64,000 nt of DNA from a bacterium (GCA_030824495.1 JAVBXP010000029.1:62001-126000); one strand, 5' to 3'. Counted from the stretch's first letter, positions 1 to 8,202 are shown. The notes: generated by a model from the sequence alone, not told the origin. A program made the numbers and translations.

Positions 1-1239
1 ACCCAGCCGCGCAGCACGAGCGAGCAGGTGCTGGCCCGCGCCAAGGCCCAGGCCGCGGCGCCCCTGGCGGGCGACCCGATGCTGGCGCCGCTGGACCAGC
101 TTCCGACCTCCATCCCCCAGGCGGAGCGCGACGCCGTAAAGACCAAAGCCCTCTCCGTCGTCCGCGACAAGATCCGCCCGGTCCAGGCCGAGTTCGCGAC
201 CTTCCTGGCCACCGAGTACCTGCCGGCCAGCCGCAAGCAGCTTGGCGCGCGCAGCCTGCCGGGCGGCGAGCGCTACTATGCGTGGCTGGTCGAGAACCAC
301 ACGACCACCAAGCTGACCCCTGACCAGATCCACCAGAACGGCCTCGATGAGGTCGCGCGAATCCGCCGGGAGATGGACGGCGTGATCGCTCAGACCGGCT
401 TCAAGGGCGACTTCGCCGCCTTCCAGACCTTCCTGCGCACCGATCCTCAGTTCTACGCCACCTCGCGCCAGGACCTGCTGGAGAAGGCCTCGGAGATCGC
501 CAAGCGGATCGACGACCAGCTTCCGGCCTGGTTCGCCACCCTGCCGCGCCTGACCTATGGCGTCCGCCCCGTCCCCGCCGACGTCGAAGCCGACTACACG
601 ACCGGTCGCTATTTCTCCGGCAATCCGAAGCTGGGGATCGCCGGCGGCTACATGGTCAACACCTACAAACTCGACCAGCGCGGCCTCTATGAGCTGCCGG
701 CCCTGACCCTGCACGAAGCCGTGCCCGGCCACCATCTGCAGATCGCGCTGAGCCAGGAGGCGCAAGGCGTGCCGATGTTCCGCCGCGAGGCCGATGTCAG
801 CGCCTTCATCGAGGGCTGGGGTCTCTATGCAGAGAAGCTCGGCGGCGAAATGGGCATCTATCGCAACGCCTATGAGCGGTTCGGCCGACTGTCCTACGAG
901 ATGTGGCGCGCCTGCCGCCTGGTGGCCGACACCGGCATCCACTGGAAGGGCTGGAGCCTGAGCCAGGCCCGCGCCTGCTTCACCGATAATACGGCGCTAT
1001 CGCCGCTGAACATCGAGGTCGAACTGGCCCGCTATGTCTCCTGGCCCGGCCAGGCGCTGGCCTACAAGACCGGCGAGATGAAGATCGTCGCCCTGCGCGA
1101 AAAGGCCCGGGCCGAGCTGGGCGACAAGTTCGACATCCGCCGCTTCCACGACGCCATGCTGCTGGACGGCCCCATGCCGCTGGACCTGCTGGAGCGCCGC
1201 ATCGACGCCTGGATCGCGGCGGAGAAGGCGGGGCAATAA
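1..1239 (+). CDS. DUF885 family protein, 3' part
   Basis: The reading frame is open from the first base of the window, so the start codon lies upstream. About 412 residues of a family that is usually near 600 residues are present. The DUF885 signature HEAVPGHHLQ, encoded from position 712, resembles a zinc-metallopeptidase HExxx(G)HH site; proteins of this family are usually secreted and of unproven substrate. The rest (GYMVNTY, FIEGWGLYAE, LSYEMWRACR) fits the family C-terminal half. The C-terminal end is complete. No signal peptide can be seen because the N-terminus is missing. The family call is firm; a peptidase role is inference. Confidence 0.85.
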   Translation, partial: TQPRSTSEQVLARAKAQAAAPLAGDPMLAPLDQLPTSIPQAERDAVKTKALSVVRDKIRPVQAEFATFLATEYLPASRKQLGARSLPGGERYYAWLVENHTTTKLTPDQIHQNGLDEVARIRREMDGVIAQTGFKGDFAAFQTFLRTDPQFYATSRQDLLEKASEIAKRIDDQLPAWFATLPRLTYGVRPVPADVEADYTTGRYFSGNPKLGIAGGYMVNTYKLDQRGLYELPALTLHEAVPGHHLQIALSQEAQGVPMFRREADVSAFIEGWGLYAEKLGGEMGIYRNAYERFGRLSYEMWRACRLVADTGIHWKGWSLSQARACFTDNTALSPLNIEVELARYVSWPGQALAYKTGEMKIVALREKARAELGDKFDIRRFHDAMLLDGPMPLDLLERRIDAWIAAEKAGQ

Positions 1240-1241
1240 TA

Positions 1242-1356
1242 CTCGTCATCCTCCGGTCAGCCGAAGGCTGATCCGGGGGACCCAAGCTGAATTGCGAAAC
1301 TAGATAGGCCGCTTGGGTCCCCCGGATCGTCTTGCAGACGACCGGAGGATGACGAG
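1242..1356. repeat. Nested-palindrome intergenic element
   Basis: Two perfect 17-bp inverted repeats are nested: 1242-1258 pairs with 1340-1356, and 1271-1287 pairs with 1311-1327. Two short hairpins sit between the arms: TCAGCC-GAA-GGCTGA (1257-1271) and CGTC-TTGCA-GACG (1328-1340). Folded, this gives a cloverleaf-like shape. It lies between convergent genes and may act as a bidirectional terminator or be a REP/MITE-like repeat. No T-run follows either arm. Confidence 0.8.
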
Positions 1357-1371
1357 CGTTTAGGGAGCAGC

Positions 1372-2007
1372 CTAGTCCGGCCACAGCTCCTGGACGTCGC
1401 CCTTGCGGTTCAGCACCCGGACCGCGCGCTTGACCACGGTCAGCAGGCGCTCCTTGCGGGCCTGCTCGTCGAAGGTCATGGCGCCGCGCGCCAGGCCTTC
1501 CAGCAGGAACCGGCCCAGATCGCGGCTGGTCTGGAACCGGGGATCCCCGCCGGCCTGAGCCAGGGCGAGAAAGCGGTCGCCCACCTGATTGTGGTCGAAC
1601 GCGCTCTGCGCGTTGGCCAGGCGGTTCCGCAGCATGGCGTCGGTGCGGGCGGCCGCCTCTAGCTCGGCGAAGGCGATGAACGGGATTTCGTGCAGCAAAG
1701 CCCAATAGGCGTCGATCGCCTGCTCGGCGGCGTCGACCCCGGGCGCGACAGGACCGGACGCGGCGGCCTCGAACAGACGCGCGCGCTCGACCTCGATATG
1801 GGTCACCGCCGCCTCGACCAGCTCTTCACGGCTGGCGAAGTGATAGAGCATGGCGCCGCGCGTCAGATTCGCGGCGTCCGCGATCATGGCGTTGGTGGCG
1901 GCGTGATAGCCGACCTCGGCGAACAACCGCATGGCGGCGTCGAGAATTCGCGCACGGGTACGCCGAGACTTCGGCGTCTCCTTCGCAGGATAGGTTCGGG
2001 CGTCCAT
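1372..2007 (-). CDS. TetR/AcrR family transcriptional regulator
   Basis: A 211-residue protein of the normal TetR length. The N-terminal helix-turn-helix domain spans about residues 18-65 and includes ILDAAMRLFAEVGYHAAT followed by RGAMLYHFASREELVEAA, the classic TetR_N pattern. The C-terminal part is the ligand-binding and dimerisation domain and does not reveal a ligand. It is divergent from the plcP-like gene with about 150 bp between them, so it may control itself or that gene; this is inference from position only. The start at 2007 is the first in-frame ATG after an upstream stop. Confidence 0.9.
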   Translation of the reverse strand: MDARTYPAKETPKSRRTRARILDAAMRLFAEVGYHAATNAMIADAANLTRGAMLYHFASREELVEAAVTHIEVERARLFEAAASGPVAPGVDAAEQAIDAYWALLHEIPFIAFAELEAAARTDAMLRNRLANAQSAFDHNQVGDRFLALAQAGGDPRFQTSRDLGRFLLEGLARGAMTFDEQARKERLLTVVKRAVRVLNRKGDVQELWPD

Positions 2008-2093
2008 TGGACCTTGTTTTCGGGAGACCTGGGGAGGGTCGGCCTTCCCAAACCATTAATTCAAAAGCTGAGGCGACAAAAGGGCCACGTGCG

Positions 2094-2111
2094 CTTTCAT
2101 GAGAATGACAT
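2094..2111 (+). promoter_or_regulatory. Candidate Pho box upstream of plcP-like gene
   Basis: The sequence CTTTCAT-GAGA-ATGACAT has two 7-bp half sites 11 bp apart, the PhoB box layout. Against CTGTCAT-N4-CTGTCAT it matches 11 of 14 positions. It lies 50 bp before the chosen start of a gene whose family is phosphate-starvation induced in other alphaproteobacteria. The match was made by eye; no scoring matrix was applied. Confidence 0.45.
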
Positions 2112-2160
2112 GCAATCAGCCTAACCGATGAGCAGTTCTCCGCAGCCGAGGGGGCACGGA

Positions 2161-3012
2161 ATGACTGATCTGACCATTCGCAAATACCGGACCGTGTTTA
2201 TTTCCGACGTGCACCTGGGCACGAAGGGCTGCCAAGCCGAACTATTGCTGGATTTCATCCGGCATATTGAGTGCGATACGCTCTACCTCGTGGGCGACAT
2301 CGTCGACGGCTGGAAGCTGCGCTCAGGCTGGTATTGGCCGCAGTCCCACAACGACGTGGTGCAGAAAATCCTCCGCATGGCCCGCAAGGGCGTGCGGGTG
2401 GTTTACGTACCGGGAAATCATGACGACCGGATCCGAGAGTTCATCGGCATCCATTTCGGCGGCGTGGTGGTCGCCCGCGATGCGATCCACGAGACCGCCG
2501 ACGGCCGCCGCTTCCTGGTCCTGCACGGCGACGAATTCGATGGCGTCGTCCAGCACGCCAAGTGGCTCGCCTTCGTCGGGGACTACGCCTACCGGGCGCT
2601 GATCGCCGCCAACACGCTGTTCAATCGCGCCAGGCGGCGGCTGGGCTTCGGCTATTGGAGCCTTTCGGCCTTCCTGAAGACGCGGGTCAAAAACGCGCTC
2701 CAGTTCGTCGAGAACTTCGAGGCCGCCGTCGCCGACGAGGCCCGCCGGCGCGGGGTCGATGGGGTGATCTGCGGCCACATCCATAAGGCCGAGATGCGCG
2801 ACATCGACGGCATCGCCTACATCAACGACGGCGATTGGGTGGAAAGCTGCTCGGCCCTGGTCGAGCACGAGGACGGCCGCCTGGAGATCCTGGAGTGGGC
2901 CAAGCTTCGATCGTGGTCGGCGATCGACCGGACGATCGGCGCGCTCGAGCCCTTGTCCGACCTGACGCTGGAGCCGATGTTGGAGCCGCTGCGCCACCCC
3001 GCCGCGGCTTGA
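2161..3012 (+). CDS. plcP: PlcP-like / LpxH-like metallophosphoesterase
   Basis: A calcineurin-like phosphoesterase with all metal motifs: SDVHLG near residue 15, GDIVDGW, GNHDDRI, LHGDEFD and CGHIHKAE. Automatic annotation often calls this family UDP-2,3-diacylglucosamine hydrolase. In Sinorhizobium the family member PlcP is a phospholipase C that degrades membrane phospholipids under phosphate starvation, and plcP-agt gene pairs are known for lipid remodelling. Here a glycolipid-type glycosyltransferase follows directly, which favours PlcP over LpxH. The start at 2161 is chosen because GAGGGGG precedes it; an in-frame ATG at 2128 would add 11 residues. Length is 283 residues. The substrate is inferred from context. 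Confidence 0.7.
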   Translation: MTDLTIRKYRTVFISDVHLGTKGCQAELLLDFIRHIECDTLYLVGDIVDGWKLRSGWYWPQSHNDVVQKILRMARKGVRVVYVPGNHDDRIREFIGIHFGGVVVARDAIHETADGRRFLVLHGDEFDGVVQHAKWLAFVGDYAYRALIAANTLFNRARRRLGFGYWSLSAFLKTRVKNALQFVENFEAAVADEARRRGVDGVICGHIHKAEMRDIDGIAYINDGDWVESCSALVEHEDGRLEILEWAKLRSWSAIDRTIGALEPLSDLTLEPMLEPLRHPAAA

Positions 3013-3051
3013 ACTAAGGGATAGGCCTCATTGACAGTCGCGCTGCTTTGG

Positions 3052-3068
3052 TGACAGCGTGACTGTCA
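3052..3068. promoter_or_regulatory. Palindromic TetR-type operator over the fusion gene's start
   Basis: TGACAG-CGTGA-CTGTCA is a perfect 6-bp inverted repeat with a 5-bp centre, the usual form of TetR-family operators. An extra copy of the motif, TTGACAGTC, begins at 3031 and pairs with GACTGTCA at 3061-3068. The palindrome overlaps both possible starts (GTG 3059, ATG 3068) of the gene whose product begins with a TetR DNA-binding domain, suggesting autoregulation. Function is inferred. Confidence 0.5.
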
Positions 3069-4468
3069 TGATACCGCCGACACGCTACACCTCCAGCCTG
3101 AGGGACCGCCAGAAGCAGGCGACCCAGGACCAGATCATGCATGCGGTGGCCCGCAAGCTGGAATCCGGACCGCTGGAGGACCTCAGCTTCGCCGAGATCG
3201 CCGCCGAGGCCGAGGTCGGCGAGCGGACGGTCTATCGCCATTTCCCCACTAAGGAAGCGTTACTCGGGGCCTTCTGGGCCTGGCTCCAGGCCCAGGCGCT
3301 GAGCCCTGCCCGCCCCTCGACCCGCATTCGCGACGCCATCACCGCGCCGCACGAAAACGGCCACCGGCCGATGCGCATCCTGTTGGTCACCGACGCCTGG
3401 GAGCCGCAGGTCAACGGCGTGGTCCGAACCCTGACCCGCGTGGTCGGGGAACTGAAGGAACTGGGCCACTCGGTCGAGGTGATCAGTCCCGACCAGTTCA
3501 AGACCTTCCCGCTGCCGACCTATCCCGAGATCAAGGTCGCCCTGGCTGCGCACGAGCCGGTGCAGGAGCGCTTCAAGGCCTTTGAGCCTGAGGCCATCCA
3601 CATCGCCACCGAGGGGCCGCTCGGCCTGGCGGCCCGGCGCATCTGCGTGGAGTGGAAGCTGCCGTTCACGACCAGCTATCACACCCGTTTCCCCGAATAT
3701 GTCTCGGCCCGCCTGCCTTTGCCGCTGGCCGCCGGCTACGCCTACATGAAGTGGTTCCACAAGCCGTCGGGCCGCATGATGGTCACCACCCCGACCATGC
3801 GCACCGAGCTCGAGCACCACGGCTTTGGCAACATCTCGGTCTGGTCGCGCGGCGTCGACACCGTGATGTTCCACCCCAAGCGCGAGGACGAGCCCGACAT
3901 CTTCGAGGGCCTGGCACGGCCGATCTTCCTGTCTGTCGGCCGGGTCGCGGTTGAAAAGAACATCGAGGCGTTCCTGGGCCTCGACCTGCCCGGCACCAAG
4001 GTGGTGGTGGGCGATGGTCCGCAGCGCGAAGAGCTGATGGAGCGCTACCCAGCCGCGGTCTTCACCGGCGCGAAGTTCGGCGACGAACTGGCGGCGCACT
4101 TCTCCTGCGCGGACGTGTTCGTGTTCCCCTCGCTGACCGACACCTTCGGGTTGGTGATCCTGGAGGCCATGGCCGCCGGCATTCCCGTGGCGGCCTACCC
4201 CGCCCCTGGCCCCATCGACATCCTGCCCGGCTCAGGCGCAGGTGTGCTTGCTCACAGCGCGACCGAGGGCCTGCGCGAGGCCTGCCTGGAATGCCTGAAG
4301 CTGGATCGCAAGGTCGTGCGGGCCTTCGCTGAGGGCTTCTCCTGGCGCGCCTGCGCCGAGGACTTCGTACGCAATCTGCAGCCCTATCCGGAACCGGAAA
4401 AGACTCGCTTCTGGCGCAAGCTGCGGCGTTTGGCGCGGGTGCGGCGGCGCCGGCCAGAGGCGGCCTGA
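3059..4468 (+). CDS. TetR HTH domain fused to GT4 glycosyltransferase (Agt-like)
   Basis: One continuous 469-residue frame with two parts. Residues about 20-75 are a TetR_N helix-turn-helix (DLSFAEIAAEAEVGERTVYR then HFPTKEALLG), without the TetR ligand domain. From Met105 (position 3371) runs a complete GT-B family 4 glycosyltransferase: MRILLVTDAWEPQVNGVVRT, nucleotide site GVDTVMFHP and VGRVAVEKN, and the EX7E-type motif as DTFGLVILEAM (Asp361, Glu369). Relatives make glycosyl- or glucuronosyl-diacylglycerols or mannosylate lipids; next to plcP, replacement glycolipid synthesis is likely. No clear ribosome site precedes Met105, so the fusion may be truly translated. Start GTG 3059 or ATG 3068; a separate internal start is possible. 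Confidence 0.8.
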   Translation: MTVMIPPTRYTSSLRDRQKQATQDQIMHAVARKLESGPLEDLSFAEIAAEAEVGERTVYRHFPTKEALLGAFWAWLQAQALSPARPSTRIRDAITAPHENGHRPMRILLVTDAWEPQVNGVVRTLTRVVGELKELGHSVEVISPDQFKTFPLPTYPEIKVALAAHEPVQERFKAFEPEAIHIATEGPLGLAARRICVEWKLPFTTSYHTRFPEYVSARLPLPLAAGYAYMKWFHKPSGRMMVTTPTMRTELEHHGFGNISVWSRGVDTVMFHPKREDEPDIFEGLARPIFLSVGRVAVEKNIEAFLGLDLPGTKVVVGDGPQREELMERYPAAVFTGAKFGDELAAHFSCADVFVFPSLTDTFGLVILEAMAAGIPVAAYPAPGPIDILPGSGAGVLAHSATEGLREACLECLKLDRKVVRAFAEGFSWRACAEDFVRNLQPYPEPEKTRFWRKLRRLARVRRRRPEAA

Positions 4469-4507
4469 CGAACGAGGCCCCACGTCTCGACTAGGCGGAG
4501 AACGACC

Positions 4508-5734
4508 ATGCCCCCGACCGCTCAACGCGTCGAATTTCCCGGTCATTCCGGCGCGATCCTGGCCGCCCGCCTCGACCTGCCCAACGGGCCGGTGCGGGCC
4601 TTCGCCCTCTTCGCCCACTGCTTCACCTGTTCCAAGGATCTGATGGCGGCCCGGCGTATCGCCGCCGACCTGGCGCGGCAGGGCGTGGCGGTGCTGCGCT
4701 TCGACTTCACCGGCCTGGGTTCGAGCGAGGGCGAGTTCGCCTCGACCAACTTCACCTCGAACACCGCCGACCTGATCGCGGCGGCCGACTATCTGCGCGA
4801 TCACTACCAGGCGCCGTCGGTGCTGATCGGCCATTCGCTGGGCGGGGCGGCGGTTCTGGCCGTCGCCAAGGACATCACCGAGGTGCGTGCGGTGATCACC
4901 ATCGGTGCGCCGGCCGACGTCAGCCATGTGCTGCATCACCTCGGTGCCAGCCTTCAGGAAATCGAGGAGAAGGGCGAGGCTCAGGTTGTGCTGGGCCTCA
5001 AGACCTTCACGATCAAGCGTCAGTTCGTCGAGGACGTCCGCCGCCGCTCGCTGCGCGAGGCGATCTCGGCGATGAAGAAGCCGCTGTTGATCCTGCATTC
5101 GCCGCTGGACCAGGTGGTGGGCGTCGATAACGCCACCCGAATTTTCCTGGCCGCAAAGCATCCCAAGAGCTTCGTCTCGCTCGACCGCGCCGATCACTTC
5201 CTGACCGATCCCAAGGACGCGGCCTTCGCCGCCGAAGTGATCGGCGGGTGGCTGCCGCGCTATCTGGCCCAGGACGAGCCGCAGGGCGATGAGCCCATCG
5301 AGCATGTCCAGATCATGGAGACCGGCGTCGGACGGTTCCAGAACGCCGTGCAGGCCGGGCGTCATCGCCTGTTCGCCGATGAGCCCGAGAGCGTCGGCGG
5401 CTCGGACACCGGCCCCTCGCCCTATGATTTCCTGTCGATCGCCCTGGGCGCCTGCACTTCGATGACCCTGCGGCTCTACGCCGAGCGCAAGCAGCTCGAT
5501 CTTGGCCGCATCCAGGTCGACGTCTCGCACGAGAAGCTGCATGTCCGCGACGGCGTCGCCGGCGGCGAGAACGGCAAGATCGACTGCTTCACCAGGGTCA
5601 TCTCGGTCGATGCGGACATGAGCGAGGACACGCGCACCAAGGTCGTGGAGATCGCGGGCAAATGCCCCGTGCATCGCACCCTGGAGGCGCGGTCGATGGT
5701 CGAAACCAAGGTCCGCTCCAGGGACGAGACCTAG
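4508..5734 (+). CDS. Alpha/beta hydrolase-OsmC fusion protein
   Basis: A 408-residue two-domain protein. Residues 1 to about 255 form an alpha/beta hydrolase with nucleophile motif GHSLGG (Ser110) and a late DRADHFL histidine. Residues from about 270 form an OsmC/Ohr domain with the two conserved redox cysteines, Cys316 in GACTSMTLRLYAERK and Cys386 in GKCPVHRTLE. OsmC proteins reduce organic hydroperoxides with thiols. This hydrolase-OsmC arrangement is a recognised fusion in databases; its substrate is unknown. The ATG follows GGAGAACGACC. It ends just before a bidirectional terminator shared with pstS. Confidence 0.9.
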   Translation: MPPTAQRVEFPGHSGAILAARLDLPNGPVRAFALFAHCFTCSKDLMAARRIAADLARQGVAVLRFDFTGLGSSEGEFASTNFTSNTADLIAAADYLRDHYQAPSVLIGHSLGGAAVLAVAKDITEVRAVITIGAPADVSHVLHHLGASLQEIEEKGEAQVVLGLKTFTIKRQFVEDVRRRSLREAISAMKKPLLILHSPLDQVVGVDNATRIFLAAKHPKSFVSLDRADHFLTDPKDAAFAAEVIGGWLPRYLAQDEPQGDEPIEHVQIMETGVGRFQNAVQAGRHRLFADEPESVGGSDTGPSPYDFLSIALGACTSMTLRLYAERKQLDLGRIQVDVSHEKLHVRDGVAGGENGKIDCFTRVISVDADMSEDTRTKVVEIAGKCPVHRTLEARSMVETKVRSRDET

Positions 5735-5744
5735 CCGGAAACGG

Positions 5745-5779
5745 AAAACGCCGCAGGCCATGGGGCCCGCGGCGTCTCT
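5745..5779. terminator. Bidirectional terminator between convergent genes
   Basis: ACGCCGC (5748-5754) pairs with GCGGCGT (5769-5775). Read on the minus strand the stem ends in TTTTCC, so it fits rho-independent termination of the incoming porin-pstS transcript. The plus side has only TCTCTC and is weaker. Confidence 0.65.
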
Positions 5780-5807
5780 CTCCAGAGGTCGTGTCGTTCG
5801 GTGCGGC

Positions 5808-6848
5808 TTAGGACGCCGGACGGGCCATCGGCGTCAGGTTCTTGGCGATAGCCTGCTGAGCGGCGTGCTGGCTGGCCGGCAGCGGGATCAGGCCGCGGCC
5901 CTGCAGATAACCGCCCTTGCCGGTCGCAGCGTCGGAGACGAACTCGTTCACGTATTCCTGCAGGCCTTGGGTGACCCCGATGTGGGCCTTCTTCACGTAG
6001 ATGTAGAGCGAGCGCGACAGCGGGTAGGAGCCGTCGGAAATCGACGCCGCAGAGGGCTTCACGCCGTTAATCGAAGCGCCCTTGATCTTGTCCATGTTCT
6101 CTTCGAGGTAGGACCAGCCGAAGACGCCCAGCGAACCGGGGGTCTTGGTCAGGGTGCCGACGATGGCGTTGTCGTTCTCGCCAGCGTCAACCCAGCCGTC
6201 CTTCCGCATCGGATCGACCAGTTCCTTGAACTTCTTCTCGTTGTTCGAGCGCAGCTCCTCGACGGTTGGGTACTTACGCGCGCCCTCCTCGATAGCCAGT
6301 TCGACCCAGGCGTCGCGGGTGCCCGAGGTGGGCGGCGGGCCATAGACGTTGATGCGGTTGCCCGGCAGGCCGGTGCCGATTTCATCCCAGGTCTTGTACG
6401 GATTGGCGACGAACTTGCCTTGGCGCAGCACATTGGCGGCCAAGCCAAGATAGAGGTGTTCGCGCTTGAAGTTGTAGTCCGGGCCGTCCTTGTCGGTGGC
6501 CACGACGATACCGTCAAAGCCGATCTTGATCGCGACGATGTCCTTCACGCCCTTGGCGGCGCAGGCGTCGAATTCCGACTTCTTCATCGGGCGCGAGGCG
6601 TTGGCGATGTCCGGGAAGGCGTCGCCGACGCCGCCGCAGAACAGCTTGATGCCGCCGCCGGTGCCCAGGCTCTCGATCTTCGGAGCCTTCTTGCCGGTCT
6701 TCTTGGCGTAGTTCTCCGCGACGCGGGTGGCGAAGGGGAAGACGGTCGAGGACCCGGCGGCCCAGACATAGTCACGAGCGGCGTAGGCCGGCGCGGCCGC
6801 CGTCAGGGTGGTCGCCGCAGCCGCGGCGCAGAGCAGAAGCTTTTTCAT
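5808..6848 (-). CDS. pstS: Phosphate ABC transporter substrate-binding protein PstS
   Basis: A 346-residue periplasmic binding protein with a signal peptide (MKKLLLCAAAAATTLTAAAP, cleavage after AYA). The phosphate-binding loops are visible: AAGSSTVFPF near the mature N-terminus, LGTGGGIKLFCGG, and PPTSGTRDAWVELA. It would deliver phosphate to a PstCAB permease, but no pstC, pstA or pstB is present in the window. It follows an OprP/O-like porin with a 47-bp gap containing a hairpin, so the two are probably co-transcribed. Confidence 0.9.
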   Translation of the reverse strand: MKKLLLCAAAAATTLTAAAPAYAARDYVWAAGSSTVFPFATRVAENYAKKTGKKAPKIESLGTGGGIKLFCGGVGDAFPDIANASRPMKKSEFDACAAKGVKDIVAIKIGFDGIVVATDKDGPDYNFKREHLYLGLAANVLRQGKFVANPYKTWDEIGTGLPGNRINVYGPPPTSGTRDAWVELAIEEGARKYPTVEELRSNNEKKFKELVDPMRKDGWVDAGENDNAIVGTLTKTPGSLGVFGWSYLEENMDKIKGASINGVKPSAASISDGSYPLSRSLYIYVKKAHIGVTQGLQEYVNEFVSDAATGKGGYLQGRGLIPLPASQHAAQQAIAKNLTPMARPAS

Positions 6849-6863
6849 GTGATGTCTCCTGTC

Positions 6864-6884
6864 GGCCCCGCGCGAAGCGGGGCC
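6864..6884 (-). promoter_or_regulatory. Intercistronic hairpin between porin and pstS
   Basis: GGCCCCGC (6864-6871) pairs perfectly with GCGGGGCC (6877-6884) around a 5-nt loop. No T-run follows on the minus strand, so it is more like an mRNA-stabilising or processing hairpin than a terminator. It lies just ahead of the pstS ribosome site (AGGAG). Effect on expression is inferred. Confidence 0.5.
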
Positions 6885-6895
6885 GCGCTATGGTC

Positions 6896-8140
6896 CTAGA
6901 AGTCGAGCTGGGCGCGCATCTGGAAGACGTTGACGTCCACGTCGCGGCCGACCACCGGGTTGTCGTTCTTGCCCATGGTGTAGTTGGCTTGGAACCGCAC
7001 ATAGGCCGTCGGGTAGTAGTTCACGCCGAGCGTCCAGGCGGTGTATTCGCCGGCGTCCTGCGAGAGCGTACGCGACGCCGCTGTGGAAGCCGTCGAATAG
7101 GCGTCGGTCAGGTCGGCCCAGTCGTAGCGGACGGCCAGTTCAACGCCGCCGAAGCCGCCGGCGGTGACGGGGTTGAGGATCTTCGGACGACCGAACTCAC
7201 CCTTGGTCGCGTCGTAGCTCCGCATCTCGCCCGTCGGCCAGAAGCTGGCGAAGACGTAGCCGACCTGCATGTCCGGATCACCGCCGGCCGAGGCGCCGGT
7301 ATTTAGGCGATCGACCTTGATGTTGGCGTATTCGCCTTGCAGCGAGAACTGGTTGTGCACCACCGCGCCTTCGACGGCGAAGGTGGTGTCCTTGTCGCCG
7401 ATGGCGCCGGAATTGATGTAGCGCGAGCCGAAGTTGGTGTTCGGACGGCTCTGGTAGTTGAAGGCGGTTTCATCGCCATGGTCGCGCCAGCGAGCCGAAG
7501 CCGCGAGGTGGACCTTGGTCGTGTCGGTCAGGACCGGCGCGAACGAGCCGCGGCCGGTGAAGCCGATACGCTCTTCGCCCGCTGTCACATCGGCGCTGTT
7601 GATCGAGTCACCCTGCACGGCGCCGGTGACGGTCCAGTTCATGCCGTTCATCTTGGCGACGGCGCTGACGAGGTAGCTGTCGACGCCGAAGTCGCCGTAC
7701 GGCCCGCGGTCCATGAAGGTGGTGAAGCGGGTCGAGGTGAGGTTCTCAAGGCCGGCGGCCTTGATGTTACCGAACATGATCGAGGTGTTGTCGTTCGGCT
7801 TCACTTCGATGACGACGTCATCCCACGACGGCGTGCCGCCGTTCACCCAGCCGCCTTCGATCTTGTAGGCGAGGTAGTTGTTCAGCTTGCCTTCGACGCC
7901 CAGGAACACCTGGCGGCCTCGGAAGGCGCGGAAGTTCTGGTCGGCGCCGGTTTCGCGGTCGACATCTTCGAACACCGCGTCCAGCAGCACCCGGCCGCGA
8001 ACCTTGAATTGAACATCGTCGTTGGTCCACTGCGGCGCGCCCTTCCAGGCGACCGTCGTATCTTGAGCTTGCGCGGCGCTTGCGGCGAGCACGAAAACGC
8101 TCAGCGCCGCCCCGGCGCAGAGCGAGGTTCTGATCTTCAT
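6896..8140 (-). CDS. OprP/OprO-like outer-membrane porin
   Basis: A 414-residue protein with a clear signal peptide (MKIRTSLCAGAALSVFVLAA, cleavage after AQA). The mature part has alternating amphipathic strands and ends in a terminal aromatic residue (RAQLDF), as outer-membrane barrels do. It carries the OprP/OprO-like elements FKVRGRVLLDAVFED and ELAVRYDWADLTDAY. Such porins pass phosphate or polyphosphate through the outer membrane. The pstS gene follows directly, supporting a phosphate role. Upstream lies a phased repeat array that looks like a PhoB-type control region. Confidence 0.85.
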   Translation of the reverse strand: MKIRTSLCAGAALSVFVLAASAAQAQDTTVAWKGAPQWTNDDVQFKVRGRVLLDAVFEDVDRETGADQNFRAFRGRQVFLGVEGKLNNYLAYKIEGGWVNGGTPSWDDVVIEVKPNDNTSIMFGNIKAAGLENLTSTRFTTFMDRGPYGDFGVDSYLVSAVAKMNGMNWTVTGAVQGDSINSADVTAGEERIGFTGRGSFAPVLTDTTKVHLAASARWRDHGDETAFNYQSRPNTNFGSRYINSGAIGDKDTTFAVEGAVVHNQFSLQGEYANIKVDRLNTGASAGGDPDMQVGYVFASFWPTGEMRSYDATKGEFGRPKILNPVTAGGFGGVELAVRYDWADLTDAYSTASTAASRTLSQDAGEYTAWTLGVNYYPTAYVRFQANYTMGKNDNPVVGRDVDVNVFQMRAQLDF

Positions 8141-8202
8141 TATTAGGATCCTTGTAGAGCTATCCCCTTGGCCCTCTCAGGCTAGGGGCGGCTTAACGAG
8201 GT

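Noticed and set aside
2161..3012. Reading the phosphoesterase as LpxH of lipid A synthesis
   Set aside because: The family members overlap in motifs, but alphaproteobacteria usually use LpxI, and the adjacent glycosyltransferase and Pho-box candidate fit PlcP better. It is kept as an alternative, not the call.
4232..5761. 509-codon minus-strand frame
   Set aside because: It is antisense to the hydrolase-OsmC fusion, whose catalytic residues are all intact on the plus strand.
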